37,943 nucleotides of DNA from UBA11373 sp046714175 (GTDB taxonomy: Bacteria > Actinomycetota > Acidimicrobiia > Spongiisociales > UBA11373): the NCBI GenBank assembly GCA_046714175.1, contig JBKKBI010000053.1, positions 1 to 37,943 on the forward strand. The letters run 5' to 3'. Below are positions 1 through 7,656 of this stretch, in pieces. Within the stretch, counting starts at the first letter, position 1; each line of letters starts with the position of its first letter. The notes beneath the pieces are model-generated. The model was not told the origin of the DNA and did no database searches. It saw only the letters and a list, made by a program, of their open reading frames with translations. The position numbers were made by a program, and so were the translations under genes.

Positions 1-1
1 G

Positions 2-151
2 CGCCGCACCATGCGCCGCGAGTTGCCCCGGCTCCGCACCACACCTGATCGCACCGCCGCCGCAGCGCGGGTGGAAGAACTCAATCGTCTGGCCGCGGAT
101 GTGAACCGAGCCCTTGCCGAGAGCGAACGGGTCGAGCCGATAGCCCTCTGA
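2..151 (+). CDS. 3' end of an unidentified protein (partial)
   Basis: An open frame enters from the left edge and stops at TGA 149-151, giving about 49 visible residues. The visible C-terminus is rich in Arg, Ala and Glu and looks helical (stretches such as RVEELNRLAADVNRAL). I do not recognise the family from this tail. Codon choice is GC-rich at third positions, as in neighbouring genes, which supports real coding. The start and most of the gene lie outside the window. It could be the tail of a DNA-binding or regulatory protein, but nothing seen here decides that. Confidence 0.45.
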   Translation, partial: RRTMRRELPRLRTTPDRTAAAARVEELNRLAADVNRALAESERVEPIAL

Positions 152-363
152 GATCTAGAGGGCTGGCGTCGCTCGGAGACGATCAGAATGGACGGAGGGT
201 CGCGTCCTGCATCACTGAGAGCGTAAGGAAGCAAGACCGGTTATTGGCGATTGGCTAGAAGGCGGCGATGGGCGACGGGCGATGGGTGAACCTCGGTTCG
301 GTCTCCGGTCTCCGGTCTCCGGTCTCTGGTCTCCGGTCTCTGGCTGTTAGCTGACAGCTTCTT
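152..363. other. Intergenic stretch without a gene, containing heptamer repeats
   Basis: No convincing coding frame lies between the partial gene ending at 151 and the tRNA cluster that starts at 491. The first 110 bases are unremarkable. From about 264 the stretch becomes a period-7 tandem array, annotated separately, and ends in TAGCTGACAG at 348-357. A near copy of that last string, CAGCTGACAG, occurs at 9141-9150 in another heptamer locus, so the two loci share sequence beyond the repeat units. Confidence 0.5.
264..341. repeat. Heptamer tandem arrays, GGCGAYG-type and GGTCTCC-type
   Basis: Two abutting period-7 arrays are visible. Positions 264-291 hold GGCGATG, GGCGACG, GGCGATG, GGTGAAC. 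Positions 300-341 hold six units: GGTCTCC three times, GGTCTCT, GGTCTCC, GGTCTCT. The same GGTCTCC unit recurs six times without error at 5760-5801. Other intergenic loci in this window carry different 7-base units. The repeats resemble in kind the heptanucleotide short tandem repeats (STRR) known from filamentous cyanobacteria. Their function here is unknown. Confidence 0.85.
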
Positions 364-364
364 C

Positions 365-395
365 GTGGTCAGGGTCGGCATCGATCCGACGACCT
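365..395 (-). repeat. 31-bp direct duplicate of the tRNA-Phe 3' end
   Basis: Positions 365-395 are identical to 489-519. The copied part of the tRNA is the 3' acceptor strand, T arm and variable loop, ending at the border of the anticodon stem. The duplicate lies 124 bases beyond the intact tRNA-Phe on its 3' side and cannot fold as a tRNA by itself. Duplications with these limits are typical of attachment sites used by tyrosine integrases. No integrase is seen here, so it would be a remnant or the edge of a lost element. A simple local duplication is the alternative. Confidence 0.75.
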
Positions 396-421
396 AACAC
401 AGGGTGCGAAGCTCCTTGGAG

Positions 422-456
422 GGTTCTTCCGAGCCTGGGTAGGGCTCGGAAGGGCC
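422..456 (-). terminator. Strong hairpin downstream of the tRNA operon
   Basis: A perfect 10-bp stem (CTTCCGAGCC 426-435 with GGCTCGGAAG 443-452) closes a 7-nt loop and extends to 14 bp (422-435 with 443-456) if two G-T pairs are allowed. It lies about 35 bases past the 3' end of tRNA-Phe on the minus strand. It is therefore placed to end or process the Glu-Asp-Phe transcript. No T-run follows, so it could be a Rho-independent terminator without a U-tract or a processing signal. It sits between the tRNA and the duplicated tRNA fragment. Confidence 0.5.
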
Positions 457-490
457 TGACCCTCTTGGGTTGGGCGCCGTCTGCGTTGGT

Positions 491-562
491 GGTCAGGGTC
501 GGCATCGATCCGACGACCTCAGGTTTTTCAGACCCGCGCTCTACCAACTGAGCTACCTGACC
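491..562 (-). tRNA. tRNA-Phe (GAA)
   Basis: A full cloverleaf folds on the minus strand. The acceptor strand GGTCAGG pairs with CCTGACC, the D arm is GCTC...GAGC, the anticodon loop CTGAAAA gives anticodon GAA, and the T-arm stem is GTCGG/CCGAC. Length is 72 nt without discriminator or CCA, and no CCA is encoded. It is the last tRNA of the Glu-Asp-Phe cluster. Its 3' part is duplicated at 365-395. Confidence 0.95.
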
Positions 563-572
563 GGGCGACTTC

Positions 573-649
573 TGGCGGGGGCGACGGGACTCGAACCCGC
601 GACCTCCGGCTTGACAGGCCGGCGTGAACTCCAGCTTCACCACGCCCCC
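573..649 (-). tRNA. tRNA-Asp (GTC), CCA encoded
   Basis: The cloverleaf is on the minus strand, with acceptor GGGGGCG pairing with CGCCCCC, anticodon stem CCGGC/GCCGG around loop CTGTCAA (anticodon GTC), and a T arm containing GGTTCGAGTCC. The 3' discriminator G and CCA are encoded, unlike in its two neighbours. It lies 10 bases upstream of tRNA-Phe and 5 bases downstream of tRNA-Glu, which indicates one transcript. Confidence 0.95.
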
Positions 650-654
650 AGGCG

Positions 655-727
655 TGCCCCCAACGGGATTCGAACCCGTGTTTCCGGCTTGAAAGGCCGG
701 CGTCCTAGGCCGCTGGACGATGAGGGC
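655..727 (-). tRNA. tRNA-Glu (TTC)
   Basis: The cloverleaf is on the minus strand, with acceptor GCCCTCA pairing with TGGGGGC (one G-T pair), anticodon stem CCGGC/GCCGG around loop CTTTCAA (anticodon TTC), and T-arm sequence GGGTTCGAATCCC. The discriminator is A and no CCA is encoded. It is the first tRNA of a Glu-Asp-Phe cluster, an order common in Actinobacteria. Confidence 0.95.
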
Positions 728-781
728 GGGTCTCGGCGAGCATACACCCGGCCCCCCTTCGTCCGACCCGAAGGCTCAGGG

Positions 782-809
782 AGTATATCGGTGGTCCCGC
801 GGGCGTCAC
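782..809 (-). promoter_or_regulatory. Likely promoter of the tRNA-Glu-Asp-Phe operon
   Basis: On the minus strand a -35-like GTGACG (804-809; four of six match TTGACA) is followed after 16 bases by TATACT (782-787; five of six match TATAAT). Initiation would fall near 775, about 48 bases before tRNA-Glu. The -35 overlaps the end of the S41 protease-like gene. This is a prediction from sequence only. Confidence 0.5.
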
Positions 810-2155
810 CCGCTCGACAGCGCGGCCACCGCGGCGGCAATCGCCGGGTCGCTTTCGAATGTGTATTGCCACCACTCGGCCGCAATGATCACCTCGGGCA
901 CGATCCCGTCACGCTCCCAGTCGATGTCGCCCGCTGAGGCGGGGTAAAACCGCTCCGCGGCCAGCCACAACTTCGAGCCGTCGGGAAGTTCGAATCCTCT
1001 CAAGGTCTCGACGTTGCCTTCGGTCGTGGTTCCGACCAGGACAGCGCGGCCGAGGACTCCCAGCGTTCCGGAAAAAACCTCGGCGTAGCTAACGGTGTCT
1101 TCCCCGACGAGCACTGCGAGCGGCACCGTCTGGCTGTTGCCCGCGTCGGTGGGGGTGACGAGGAGGGGCCGAGGTGAGGCACCGCCGCGGAACTCTCCGA
1201 CCAGACCAGAGGTGAACAGACCGAGCAGCGGCTCCAGCACACGGCTGGATCCGCCAGCGTTCAACCGCAAATCGAGGACCAACCCGTCCAACTCTCCGAA
1301 GCCTTCGAGGGCTGCAGCGACCTGGTCGTCGATGGTCTCGTCGAAGAGGGTGGGGATCATCACGTATCCGATGCGCCTGCCATTGGACGACAACATCATC
1401 TCCGAAACAATTGGTATCGCCCCCTCCACCCGATAACGGACCGCGGCCAGGTCTGTTGTTTCGCCACCAGGCGGGGTCACTGAGAGGATGATCAGGCTGC
1501 ACTCCGGCCCACGGAGCGGGTTGGTGGCGGCGGTGGAGCTTCCGTCTACCGGTTGTCCATCCACCGCATGGATGGCGTCGCGGGATCGGATCCCGGCCTG
1601 TTCGGCGGGCGAACCCGGGACGACCGAAACCACGGCGAAGAGATCTTCGTCGACTTGGGGCACGACGAGCACGCCGATGCCGACAAAGTCGTTACTTGCG
1701 GCCAGCGCTTGTTCGGCGGCGAGTACCTCGGCCGGTGTTTCGAAGTGCGAGTGCTCGTCCCCCAGTGTGGTGACCAGTGTCTTGAGTTGGGAGTAAAACT
1801 CCATGGTGTCGATGCCGGTGTCAACCGCGGCCACGACGGTGGCCACTTCATCAGCCCAGCCGCCGTCGACCGCCTCGGGGTAGAGGTAACTATCGCGTAC
1901 GACTGCATCGAAGGCGGCAAGGACCTCTGCTTGCTGTTCGGCGGTCAGGGGATTCGCAGCGATGGTTGTGACGGGGCTTCCGAGGGGGACGGTCGTCACC
2001 GAAGTGGCATCGCAGGCGGCGGGGATCGAGGCGGGGACAGGCGTCGACTCCGTGGTGGTTGTCGGGGCGATGGTGGTGGTTGCCGCACCTCCGCCGCAGG
2101 AGGCGAGGCCCAGTGCCAGCATCGCCCGCGCCACCGTGCTCCGGCCGCCAACCAT
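806..2155 (-). CDS. S41 (C-terminal processing peptidase)-like lipoprotein with PDZ domain
   Basis: The 449-residue protein starts at the ATG at 2155, which follows a GGAGG with a 4-base spacer; a longer frame upstream lacks support. The N-terminus is a lipoprotein signal ending LASC (Cys20), then a Thr/Ala/Pro-rich linker, so it is expected to be anchored outside the cytoplasmic membrane. A PDZ domain lies around residues 160-235 (VVPGSPAEQAGI). An S41 domain follows, with GLVLDLRLNAGG and the nucleophile region TVSYAE (Ser356 aligns with the family nucleophile). The lysine 25 residues downstream in classical Ctp/Prc enzymes is Asn381 here (TTTEGNVE). The enzyme may therefore use another base, as other S41 groups do, or be weakened. 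It is followed by the tRNA operon, with no clear functional partner. Confidence 0.85.
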   Translation of the reverse strand: MVGGRSTVARAMLALGLASCGGGAATTTIAPTTTTESTPVPASIPAACDATSVTTVPLGSPVTTIAANPLTAEQQAEVLAAFDAVVRDSYLYPEAVDGGWADEVATVVAAVDTGIDTMEFYSQLKTLVTTLGDEHSHFETPAEVLAAEQALAASNDFVGIGVLVVPQVDEDLFAVVSVVPGSPAEQAGIRSRDAIHAVDGQPVDGSSTAATNPLRGPECSLIILSVTPPGGETTDLAAVRYRVEGAIPIVSEMMLSSNGRRIGYVMIPTLFDETIDDQVAAALEGFGELDGLVLDLRLNAGGSSRVLEPLLGLFTSGLVGEFRGGASPRPLLVTPTDAGNSQTVPLAVLVGEDTVSYAEVFSGTLGVLGRAVLVGTTTEGNVETLRGFELPDGSKLWLAAERFYPASAGDIDWERDGIVPEVIIAAEWWQYTFESDPAIAAAVAALSSG

Positions 2156-2236
2156 GTCCCCTCCTCTAGCCAGGGTACAAGTCCGGACGCGAGTGACGGC
2201 CCCTGATGGGACCGTCACCACGATCCGATCGGTTGA

Positions 2237-2602
2237 CTAGGCCTTCTTGCGGCCCATCAGCAACCCGACCAAGGCCAGCACCGAGCCTGCGAGCATGATC
2301 CACATGCCGATGCCGACGCTGAGGCCTTCGATCCCGCTGATGTCGAAGTAGTTGATCACGGCGACGCCGGCACCGACCACGAGAGCCGCCCAGCCCAGCC
2401 AGGCCGGGAGGGCCTTGCCGCCGCTGAACGCCATGTACCCGACCGCGGCCAGCACCACACCGGAGATCAGGGTGAACCACCCATCGCCACCGTCCATGCC
2501 GCTGGCACTGATCCCGAGGATCTCACCCCAGGGCAAAAACGATCCGATGGCGAGTGCCGCCCCGCCGAGAATGATCATCCCCGCAGATTGCTTCTTGTCC
2601 AT
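2237..2602 (-). CDS. Small multi-pass membrane protein of unknown function
   Basis: The 121-residue protein has four predicted membrane segments, near residues 8-27, 42-60, 65-85 and 94-114, and a basic C-terminus (GRKKA). A conserved-looking LPWGE lies just after the first segment. An upstream GGAGG about 12 bases before ATG 2602 could serve as ribosome binding site. The hydrophobic pattern resembles short bacterial integral membrane proteins of unknown function; no catalytic motif is visible. It lies 81 bases upstream of the S41-like gene on the same strand and could be co-transcribed with it. Confidence 0.75.
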   Translation of the reverse strand: MDKKQSAGMIILGGAALAIGSFLPWGEILGISASGMDGGDGWFTLISGVVLAAVGYMAFSGGKALPAWLGWAALVVGAGVAVINYFDISGIEGLSVGIGMWIMLAGSVLALVGLLMGRKKA

Positions 2603-2690
2603 TGCTTCTTTCCCCTCCCATGGTTAGGTCGGAGAGGATGGTATTCGGATGCCCCGGCCCATGCAGGACGAGAGTTCGGGAAGCGGTAAC

Positions 2691-3494
2691 TCACTCCGGA
2701 AGCGAGCGGCGGACAGGAAGTCCGCCCGGTCGCGAAACGGTGGCCGCGGCCACGCGATTTGCCTCCTCCAGGATCCTTCCGGGATCGACTCCGGTCACCA
2801 GTCCGTCGACGAGCACCGCGAGAAAGGCATCGCCGGCGCCCACGGTGTCCACCACGTCGACCGCCACCCCGGGAACAGACCACTCGCTTCCCCGCCCGCG
2901 CAGCACCGCTCCTTCGGGTCCTGAGGTGACGCAGACCCATGCGGGCCCGGCCTGCTCTCCCAACGCCGCCGCCTCAACGAGGTTCACCTTCAGCAAGCCC
3001 ACCCGGGGGAGGAGGCGGCGGATCGCCTGCAGGTCTATCCACGGTGTTCGCAGGTTGGCGTCGAGCGCGACCAGGCCTTTGGAAACGCCGACCAGGCGGG
3101 TCAGTGCGGCCGCTGCCACCGGGTCGCGGAGTGGGAGGGATCCAAATACGAGTGCCTCGTGGTTCGGCACGTGTTGCGGCCCGATCACCCGATCCCATGC
3201 CGCCGGGTACTGAACGTCGAAGGCGTGTCCGTCCTCCGTCGGGGTGATCACGCTGATCCCTGTGGGCAAGCTCGGATCGGTCTCGATCAACGACCCGTCG
3301 ATCCCCAACGCTGCGGCTGTGGCGATGATCCAACGCCCGTCGGCGTCGTTGCCCACCCGGGTCACCAGGCGGGCTCGCCAACCCCGGGCGGCGAGATGGG
3401 CGGCGACATGGAGGGGGGCTCCGGCCACGACTCGCCCGTTGGGGTGCTCGTCGATGAGGGCTTCACCGAAGACGAGCGCGGTCTTGGCGGAAAT
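2691..3494 (-). CDS. PfkB-family carbohydrate kinase (fructokinase/ribokinase-like), probable ATT start
   Basis: The enzyme is expected to phosphorylate a sugar or nucleoside with ATP in the cytoplasm. Family features are an N-terminal FGEALID, the substrate-site motif VAGAPLHVA and the C-terminal ATP/catalytic signature DTVGAGDAF. The frame could start at an ATG at 3590, but that would run through tRNA-Lys (3563-3636) on the other strand, and there is no ATG, GTG or TTG between it and the FGEALID motif. The codon at 3494 is ATT. It is preceded by GGGGAGGG with a 4-base spacer, the same spacing as at the S41-like gene, so ATT is the best start and gives 267 residues. This is slightly short for the family (about 300). 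The substrate cannot be told from sequence. Confidence 0.85.
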   Translation of the reverse strand: MSAKTALVFGEALIDEHPNGRVVAGAPLHVAAHLAARGWRARLVTRVGNDADGRWIIATAAALGIDGSLIETDPSLPTGISVITPTEDGHAFDVQYPAAWDRVIGPQHVPNHEALVFGSLPLRDPVAAAALTRLVGVSKGLVALDANLRTPWIDLQAIRRLLPRVGLLKVNLVEAAALGEQAGPAWVCVTSGPEGAVLRGRGSEWSVPGVAVDVVDTVGAGDAFLAVLVDGLVTGVDPGRILEEANRVAAATVSRPGGLPVRRSLPE

Positions 3495-3562
3495 GGTCCC
3501 TCCCCGATGTAGAGCCTGAGGGTATCGCCGCCACTGTCCCCGACGCCCGCTACCTTCGGTGC

Positions 3563-3636
3563 GGGCCGGTAGCTCAACTAGGCAGAGCAACGGGCTTTTA
3601 ACCCGGCGGTTGTGGGTTCGATTCCCACCCGGCCCA
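3563..3636 (+). tRNA. tRNA-Lys (TTT)
   Basis: The acceptor GGGCCGG pairs with CCGGCCC, the D arm is GCTC...GAGC, the anticodon loop CTTTTAA gives TTT, and the T arm is GTGGG/CCCAC around TTCGATT. The discriminator is A at 3636 and no CCA is encoded. It is transcribed away from the PfkB kinase gene and stands alone. Confidence 0.95.
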
Positions 3637-3806
3637 CGGCAAACCTTCGGTTGCTTGTGAGATTTCTTCGGGTTTTGGCGAGCGACGTGGTCCGTTTCCT
3701 CTGCATCGAGGCAATGGGGGGTCGAGCAGCCGCGGAGGCGTCGAGCGCAAAGCGGCAGTCTGCAGGTAGGCTCGCCTTCCGATACCCGGCACGAGGAGTC
3801 CGTTCC

Positions 3807-4304
3807 ATGCGCATGCGAACCCTAATGGCGATGGCCGTTCTCACTGTGATCGCCGCAGGGTGCGGCGACGACGACAGTGGCGCCACGACCACCCAGCCCG
3901 ACGACGGCAACGGAGGCGTCACCACCACCGCCGGGGGCAACCCCATTGGGGGCGGCGAGGGATCCATCACCTTCCAAATCAGTGGTGATTACGAGGCCTC
4001 TGGTGAGTTCCCGTTCCTTTCCGTGGCCAGCGCGTTCAACAATGGCGGTTGGAGCGCGACCTTCGCCGACTCCAACAACTCGATCATTGTGCTCAATACC
4101 TTTCCGGGCAGCTTTACCGTGAGCTTCGGCGACCCCCAGGCCGTGATCACCGGCATTGAGTCCAGCGGCTGCGTCTTCGATTTCGACCAGAACGACGCCA
4201 GCGGTCTTGTGGGCAGTTTTGATTGCAGCAACACGACGGGCTTTCTAACGGCCGGAACCGAGATCACAGTCGACTTCGCGGGGCAGTTCTCGGGCAACCC
4301 GTAA
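3807..4304 (+). CDS. Small secreted lipoprotein of unknown function
   Basis: The 165-residue protein starts at ATG 3807, preceded by GAGGAG at a good distance. A signal peptide ends in AAGC (Cys19, lipobox), followed by a Gly/Thr/Asp-rich linker to about residue 50. The remaining 115 residues are Ser/Thr/Gly/Asn-rich and look all-beta, with two cysteines (in SSGCVFDFD and SFDCSNT) that could form a disulfide. No enzyme motif is visible. The composition matches substrate-poor surface lipoproteins common in actinobacteria. It stands alone after tRNA-Lys and converges on the FAD oxidoreductase gene. The 170 bases before it hold no feature I can support. Confidence 0.75.
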   Translation: MRMRTLMAMAVLTVIAAGCGDDDSGATTTQPDDGNGGVTTTAGGNPIGGGEGSITFQISGDYEASGEFPFLSVASAFNNGGWSATFADSNNSIIVLNTFPGSFTVSFGDPQAVITGIESSGCVFDFDQNDASGLVGSFDCSNTTGFLTAGTEITVDFAGQFSGNP

Positions 4305-4309
4305 CCGTC

Positions 4310-4329
4310 GGGGCGGAGCGGACCGCCCC
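4310..4329. terminator. GC-rich hairpin between convergent genes
   Basis: GGGGCGG (4310-4316) pairs with CCGCCCC (4323-4329) around loop AGCGGA. It lies 6 bases after the lipoprotein stop and overlaps the stop codon of the converging FAD oxidoreductase. It could act as a shared two-way terminator. There is no T-run on either side, so the call is tentative. Confidence 0.4.
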
Positions 4330-5710
4330 TACAGTTGCCCGGTCTCCGTGAGCGTCTCCAGCTCGCTGCGATACTCCGGGTCGTCGTAGCGAGACAGGGT
4401 GAATCCGTCGGCGTGCTCGGGCAGGGAGCCGCCGGCGACATGGGCCGCCGTCAACTCCCCGATACCACACGCGGCCATCACCCCGAAGCCCGAAAGCGCC
4501 CCGGCGACGAACGCACCATCGGTTTGGAGAGGTCCGGCGAGGGGACGGTTCTCCACCGTTTTGGTGTAGTACCCGCCGTCGATGACGGGCTGCGGTATCC
4601 GGTCCCGGTACCGGGCCATGGCGGGGAACATCGCCGCCATGCCCTTGATCACCACTTCGGCGTAGAGGGGGTCTTCGGGGAGCGGCCACACCGGATCGGT
4701 CACGAGGCGGCGGTACTCCCACAGAGCCAAGACCCACGGCGATCCCTGGCTGCCCTCGGGGCGACCGTGACATGCCGGGGGCATCTCGCCCAGCAGATCG
4801 TCGCGGCCGGCAGCGGCGAGATGGTGCCGTTCTTCGTCGGACCAATCGAGGCGCAGCGGGTCGCTCCAGATGAGTAGCCCGGCATCCCGGGGGATCACAC
4901 CGAGAGTGTCGCGGAACCCCACCTTGTGATGAACCTCGGAGTGCACCGGGAGGGTCTCTCCCATCAGGCCGGCCACGGCACCAATCATCGGGCCAGCGGC
5001 GTCGACAAACGCGCCACACCCGACCTTGCTTCCGTCATCGAGTTCGACCCCGCCAACCCGGTGCGCGGCGACCGTCACCGCGGTCACGCGATGGGGAAGG
5101 TAGATGAGGCCGGCGTCCCGGCATCGATCGAGTAGGTACGCCCCGAGCTGCTGGGCCGAGAGCCACCCGGCGCGACGGACGTGCAACGCTCCGGCCACCC
5201 GGTCGCTCAACCCAGGCAACATGTCGTGGAGCAGAGTGAGGTCGGTGATGAGATCGGTGCCTGTGGGGGCAGGGTCCCACCCCTCGGGCTCGGCTCGTTG
5301 ATAGTTCGTACCCGTTCCAGTGCCGGAATGTACGCGGAGTGGCCCCGAGCCCAGCGCCGCGGCACGCTCTGCTGTGGCGCGTAGCCCCTCGAGGCGATCG
5401 GTATCCGCCGTCACATAGAGATAGCCCCGTCGGTTGAGGCCAAAGACGTTGTCGCTCTCGCCGGCAAGTTGTTCGAGCAGGTCGATGGATCGGTTCATGA
5501 GCTGCACCATCGGCCGATTGGGCCACAGATTGCGGTAACACTCCGTGGACTTGTCCGAGGTGAGCGTCAATGGCGGAAGCGGATCGCACAAGACGACGCG
5601 TTGCCCGTGGTGTACCGCGAGAAAGTAGGCGGTCGCCACCCCGGCAATCCCCGCCCCGGCCACGACGACGTCGGCGGAAGTGCGAGGCACGTCGGGGAGG
5701 ATAGGGAGGG

Positions 5711-5803
<93 letters not shown>

Positions 5804-5820
5804 CCCGATAGCCTCCGCTC

Positions 5821-7629
5821 GTGATCCGCTTCGGCATCTCCGGACTGCCCCCAGAACACGGGGACGACGCCGCCTTTCTCGACGGGCTGGTGGAACGCGG
5901 CCAAGGTGCCTTCGAATTCGGTTTCACCTCAGGTTTCCCGTGGAAGGAGAAGCGGTGCGCCGCCTTCGGTCGGCTCGCCGCCGAGCGCGACATCGCCATC
6001 TCGATCCACGCCCCCTACTTCGCCATCCTCACCTCTGATGATCCCGAGAAGGCCAAGCTGACCCGGTCCGCGCTAGAGCACACCATGAAGCTGGGGCACG
6101 CTTTCGGATCTCGCGTCATCGTCGCCCATACCGGATACGTGAAGAAGCGCACCCCCGAACAACTGCATCGCCTGGCCGAGGAGAGCCTGGAGATGATCGC
6201 ACCCAAGGTGCGCCACCTCGGGGTAGCACTGGGTCTCGAGGTGGGCGGCACCGATCGTGCCTTCGGCACCCTGGGTGACATCGCCTTGATCGCCGAGAAA
6301 TTCTCGTTCGTCCACCCGGTGGTCGACTGGGCCCACGTTCATGCGATGTCGGGCGGTGCTCTGACATCCAAGGACGCCTTCCTTGGAGTGTTCGGGTTCT
6401 TGCGCGATCGTTTTCCGGGTTGGACCCTCGACCCACTCCACTGCCAGTTCACCGACAACGAATTCGGCCACGGCGGCGAGGTGCGCCATCTCCCCTACGG
6501 GAAGGGAACGCTCCGCATCGGACCGCTGGTCGAAGCGGCCATCGATGCGGGAATGCGTCTGACGCTCATCAGCGAGGCGCGCGAGAAGGCGAGCCACATC
6601 GCCATCCAGGAGGAATTGGAAGCCGCCCTCGCGTTCGCCCGCCCTGCGCCGCCGCCGCCGGATGCCACCCGTGCCCTCGCCTCGGGGCGTGTCGCCTTCC
6701 CAGAGGATCTGCGCATCGTCGCCGAGGGCGAGGCCTGGTCAGCCGTGGGAGTCGACCGCGGGGTGCGCCTCACCAATCCCGACAAGCCGTTCTTCCCCGG
6801 TGGTGAGACGAAGGGCGACCTCATGGCCTACTACCACGCCGTGGCCCCGGTGCTCCTGCCCCACTTACGCGATCGAGCCATCGTTCTGGCTCGCTTCCCC
6901 GATGGGGCGGACGGGGATTGGTTCTATGAGAAGCAGGCTCCATCCCACAAACCCGAGTGGCTTCCCACTGCTCCACTGTGGTCGGGCCACCGCGGCGACG
7001 TGATCGACTTCGTCACCGCGCCGGATGCTGCGGCGCTCTTGTGGATCGCCAATCTGGGGGCGATAGAGATCCATCCCTGGCTGAGCCGGGTGGCCACCGC
7101 CGCATCGCCCGACTTCGCCATCTTCGACCTCGACCCCGCCGACGGTGCCACCTGGGACCAGGTGGTGACCGTGGCCGAGGTGATCCGCGTCGCACTGGAA
7201 CGCCTCGGCCTCACCGGGTATCCCAAGACCTCCGGTGCCACCGGGCTGCACATATACGTGCCACTCGACCCGGTCCATCCCTACGACCGGGTGCGCCACT
7301 TCGTCGAGTCGGTGGGCCGATTGGTGGTTTTGGCCGATCCGGGCCTTGCAACCATGGAGTGGGACATACCCCGTCGGGCGGGCAAGGTGTTCATCGACCA
7401 CAACCAGAACGTTGCCGGCAAGACGATCGCTTCGGTGTACTCGGTGCGACCGCGGTCCGGCGCCCCCGTTTCGACTCCCCTCCTGTGGGAGGAGGTGGGT
7501 GAGGTGGACCCGGCGGGGTTCACCATCGGCACCATCTGGGATCGCATCGCCCGCCACGGTGATCTCTTCGCTCCAGCGTTGCGCGGCGGACACACATTGG
7601 ACGCGGCGGAGCAGGCGCTCGGCCTGTGA
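5821..7629 (+). CDS. Fusion of endonuclease IV-type AP endonuclease with LigD-type polymerase domain
   Basis: The 602-residue protein joins two DNA-repair enzymes. Residues 1-273 form an endonuclease IV TIM barrel. Eight of nine metal ligands of E. coli Nfo have equivalents with matching spacing: His63, His103, Glu140, Asp169, His172, His207, His223 and Glu252. The ninth, Asp229 of Nfo, is Val221. A Pro-rich linker (about 274-300) leads to a LigD polymerase (archaeo-eukaryotic primase) domain at about 305-600. It carries the catalytic DLD (Asp436, Asp438), third Asp526 in VFIDHNQN, SGATGLH (His477) and SVRPRSGAPVSTPL. Both active sites look usable. No ligase domain and no Ku gene are in the window. 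The start is GTG 5821 without a clear ribosome binding site, so a leaderless transcript is possible. Roles in base-excision or end-joining repair are inferred. Confidence 0.9.
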   Translation: MIRFGISGLPPEHGDDAAFLDGLVERGQGAFEFGFTSGFPWKEKRCAAFGRLAAERDIAISIHAPYFAILTSDDPEKAKLTRSALEHTMKLGHAFGSRVIVAHTGYVKKRTPEQLHRLAEESLEMIAPKVRHLGVALGLEVGGTDRAFGTLGDIALIAEKFSFVHPVVDWAHVHAMSGGALTSKDAFLGVFGFLRDRFPGWTLDPLHCQFTDNEFGHGGEVRHLPYGKGTLRIGPLVEAAIDAGMRLTLISEAREKASHIAIQEELEAALAFARPAPPPPDATRALASGRVAFPEDLRIVAEGEAWSAVGVDRGVRLTNPDKPFFPGGETKGDLMAYYHAVAPVLLPHLRDRAIVLARFPDGADGDWFYEKQAPSHKPEWLPTAPLWSGHRGDVIDFVTAPDAAALLWIANLGAIEIHPWLSRVATAASPDFAIFDLDPADGATWDQVVTVAEVIRVALERLGLTGYPKTSGATGLHIYVPLDPVHPYDRVRHFVESVGRLVVLADPGLATMEWDIPRRAGKVFIDHNQNVAGKTIASVYSVRPRSGAPVSTPLLWEEVGEVDPAGFTIGTIWDRIARHGDLFAPALRGGHTLDAAEQALGL

Positions 7630-7656
7630 GAGTCTCGGGTCAATCGGCAGACGGGT

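Noticed and set aside
3637..3660. Terminator after tRNA-Lys
   Set aside because: Only a short, bulged stem could be drawn and no T-run follows.
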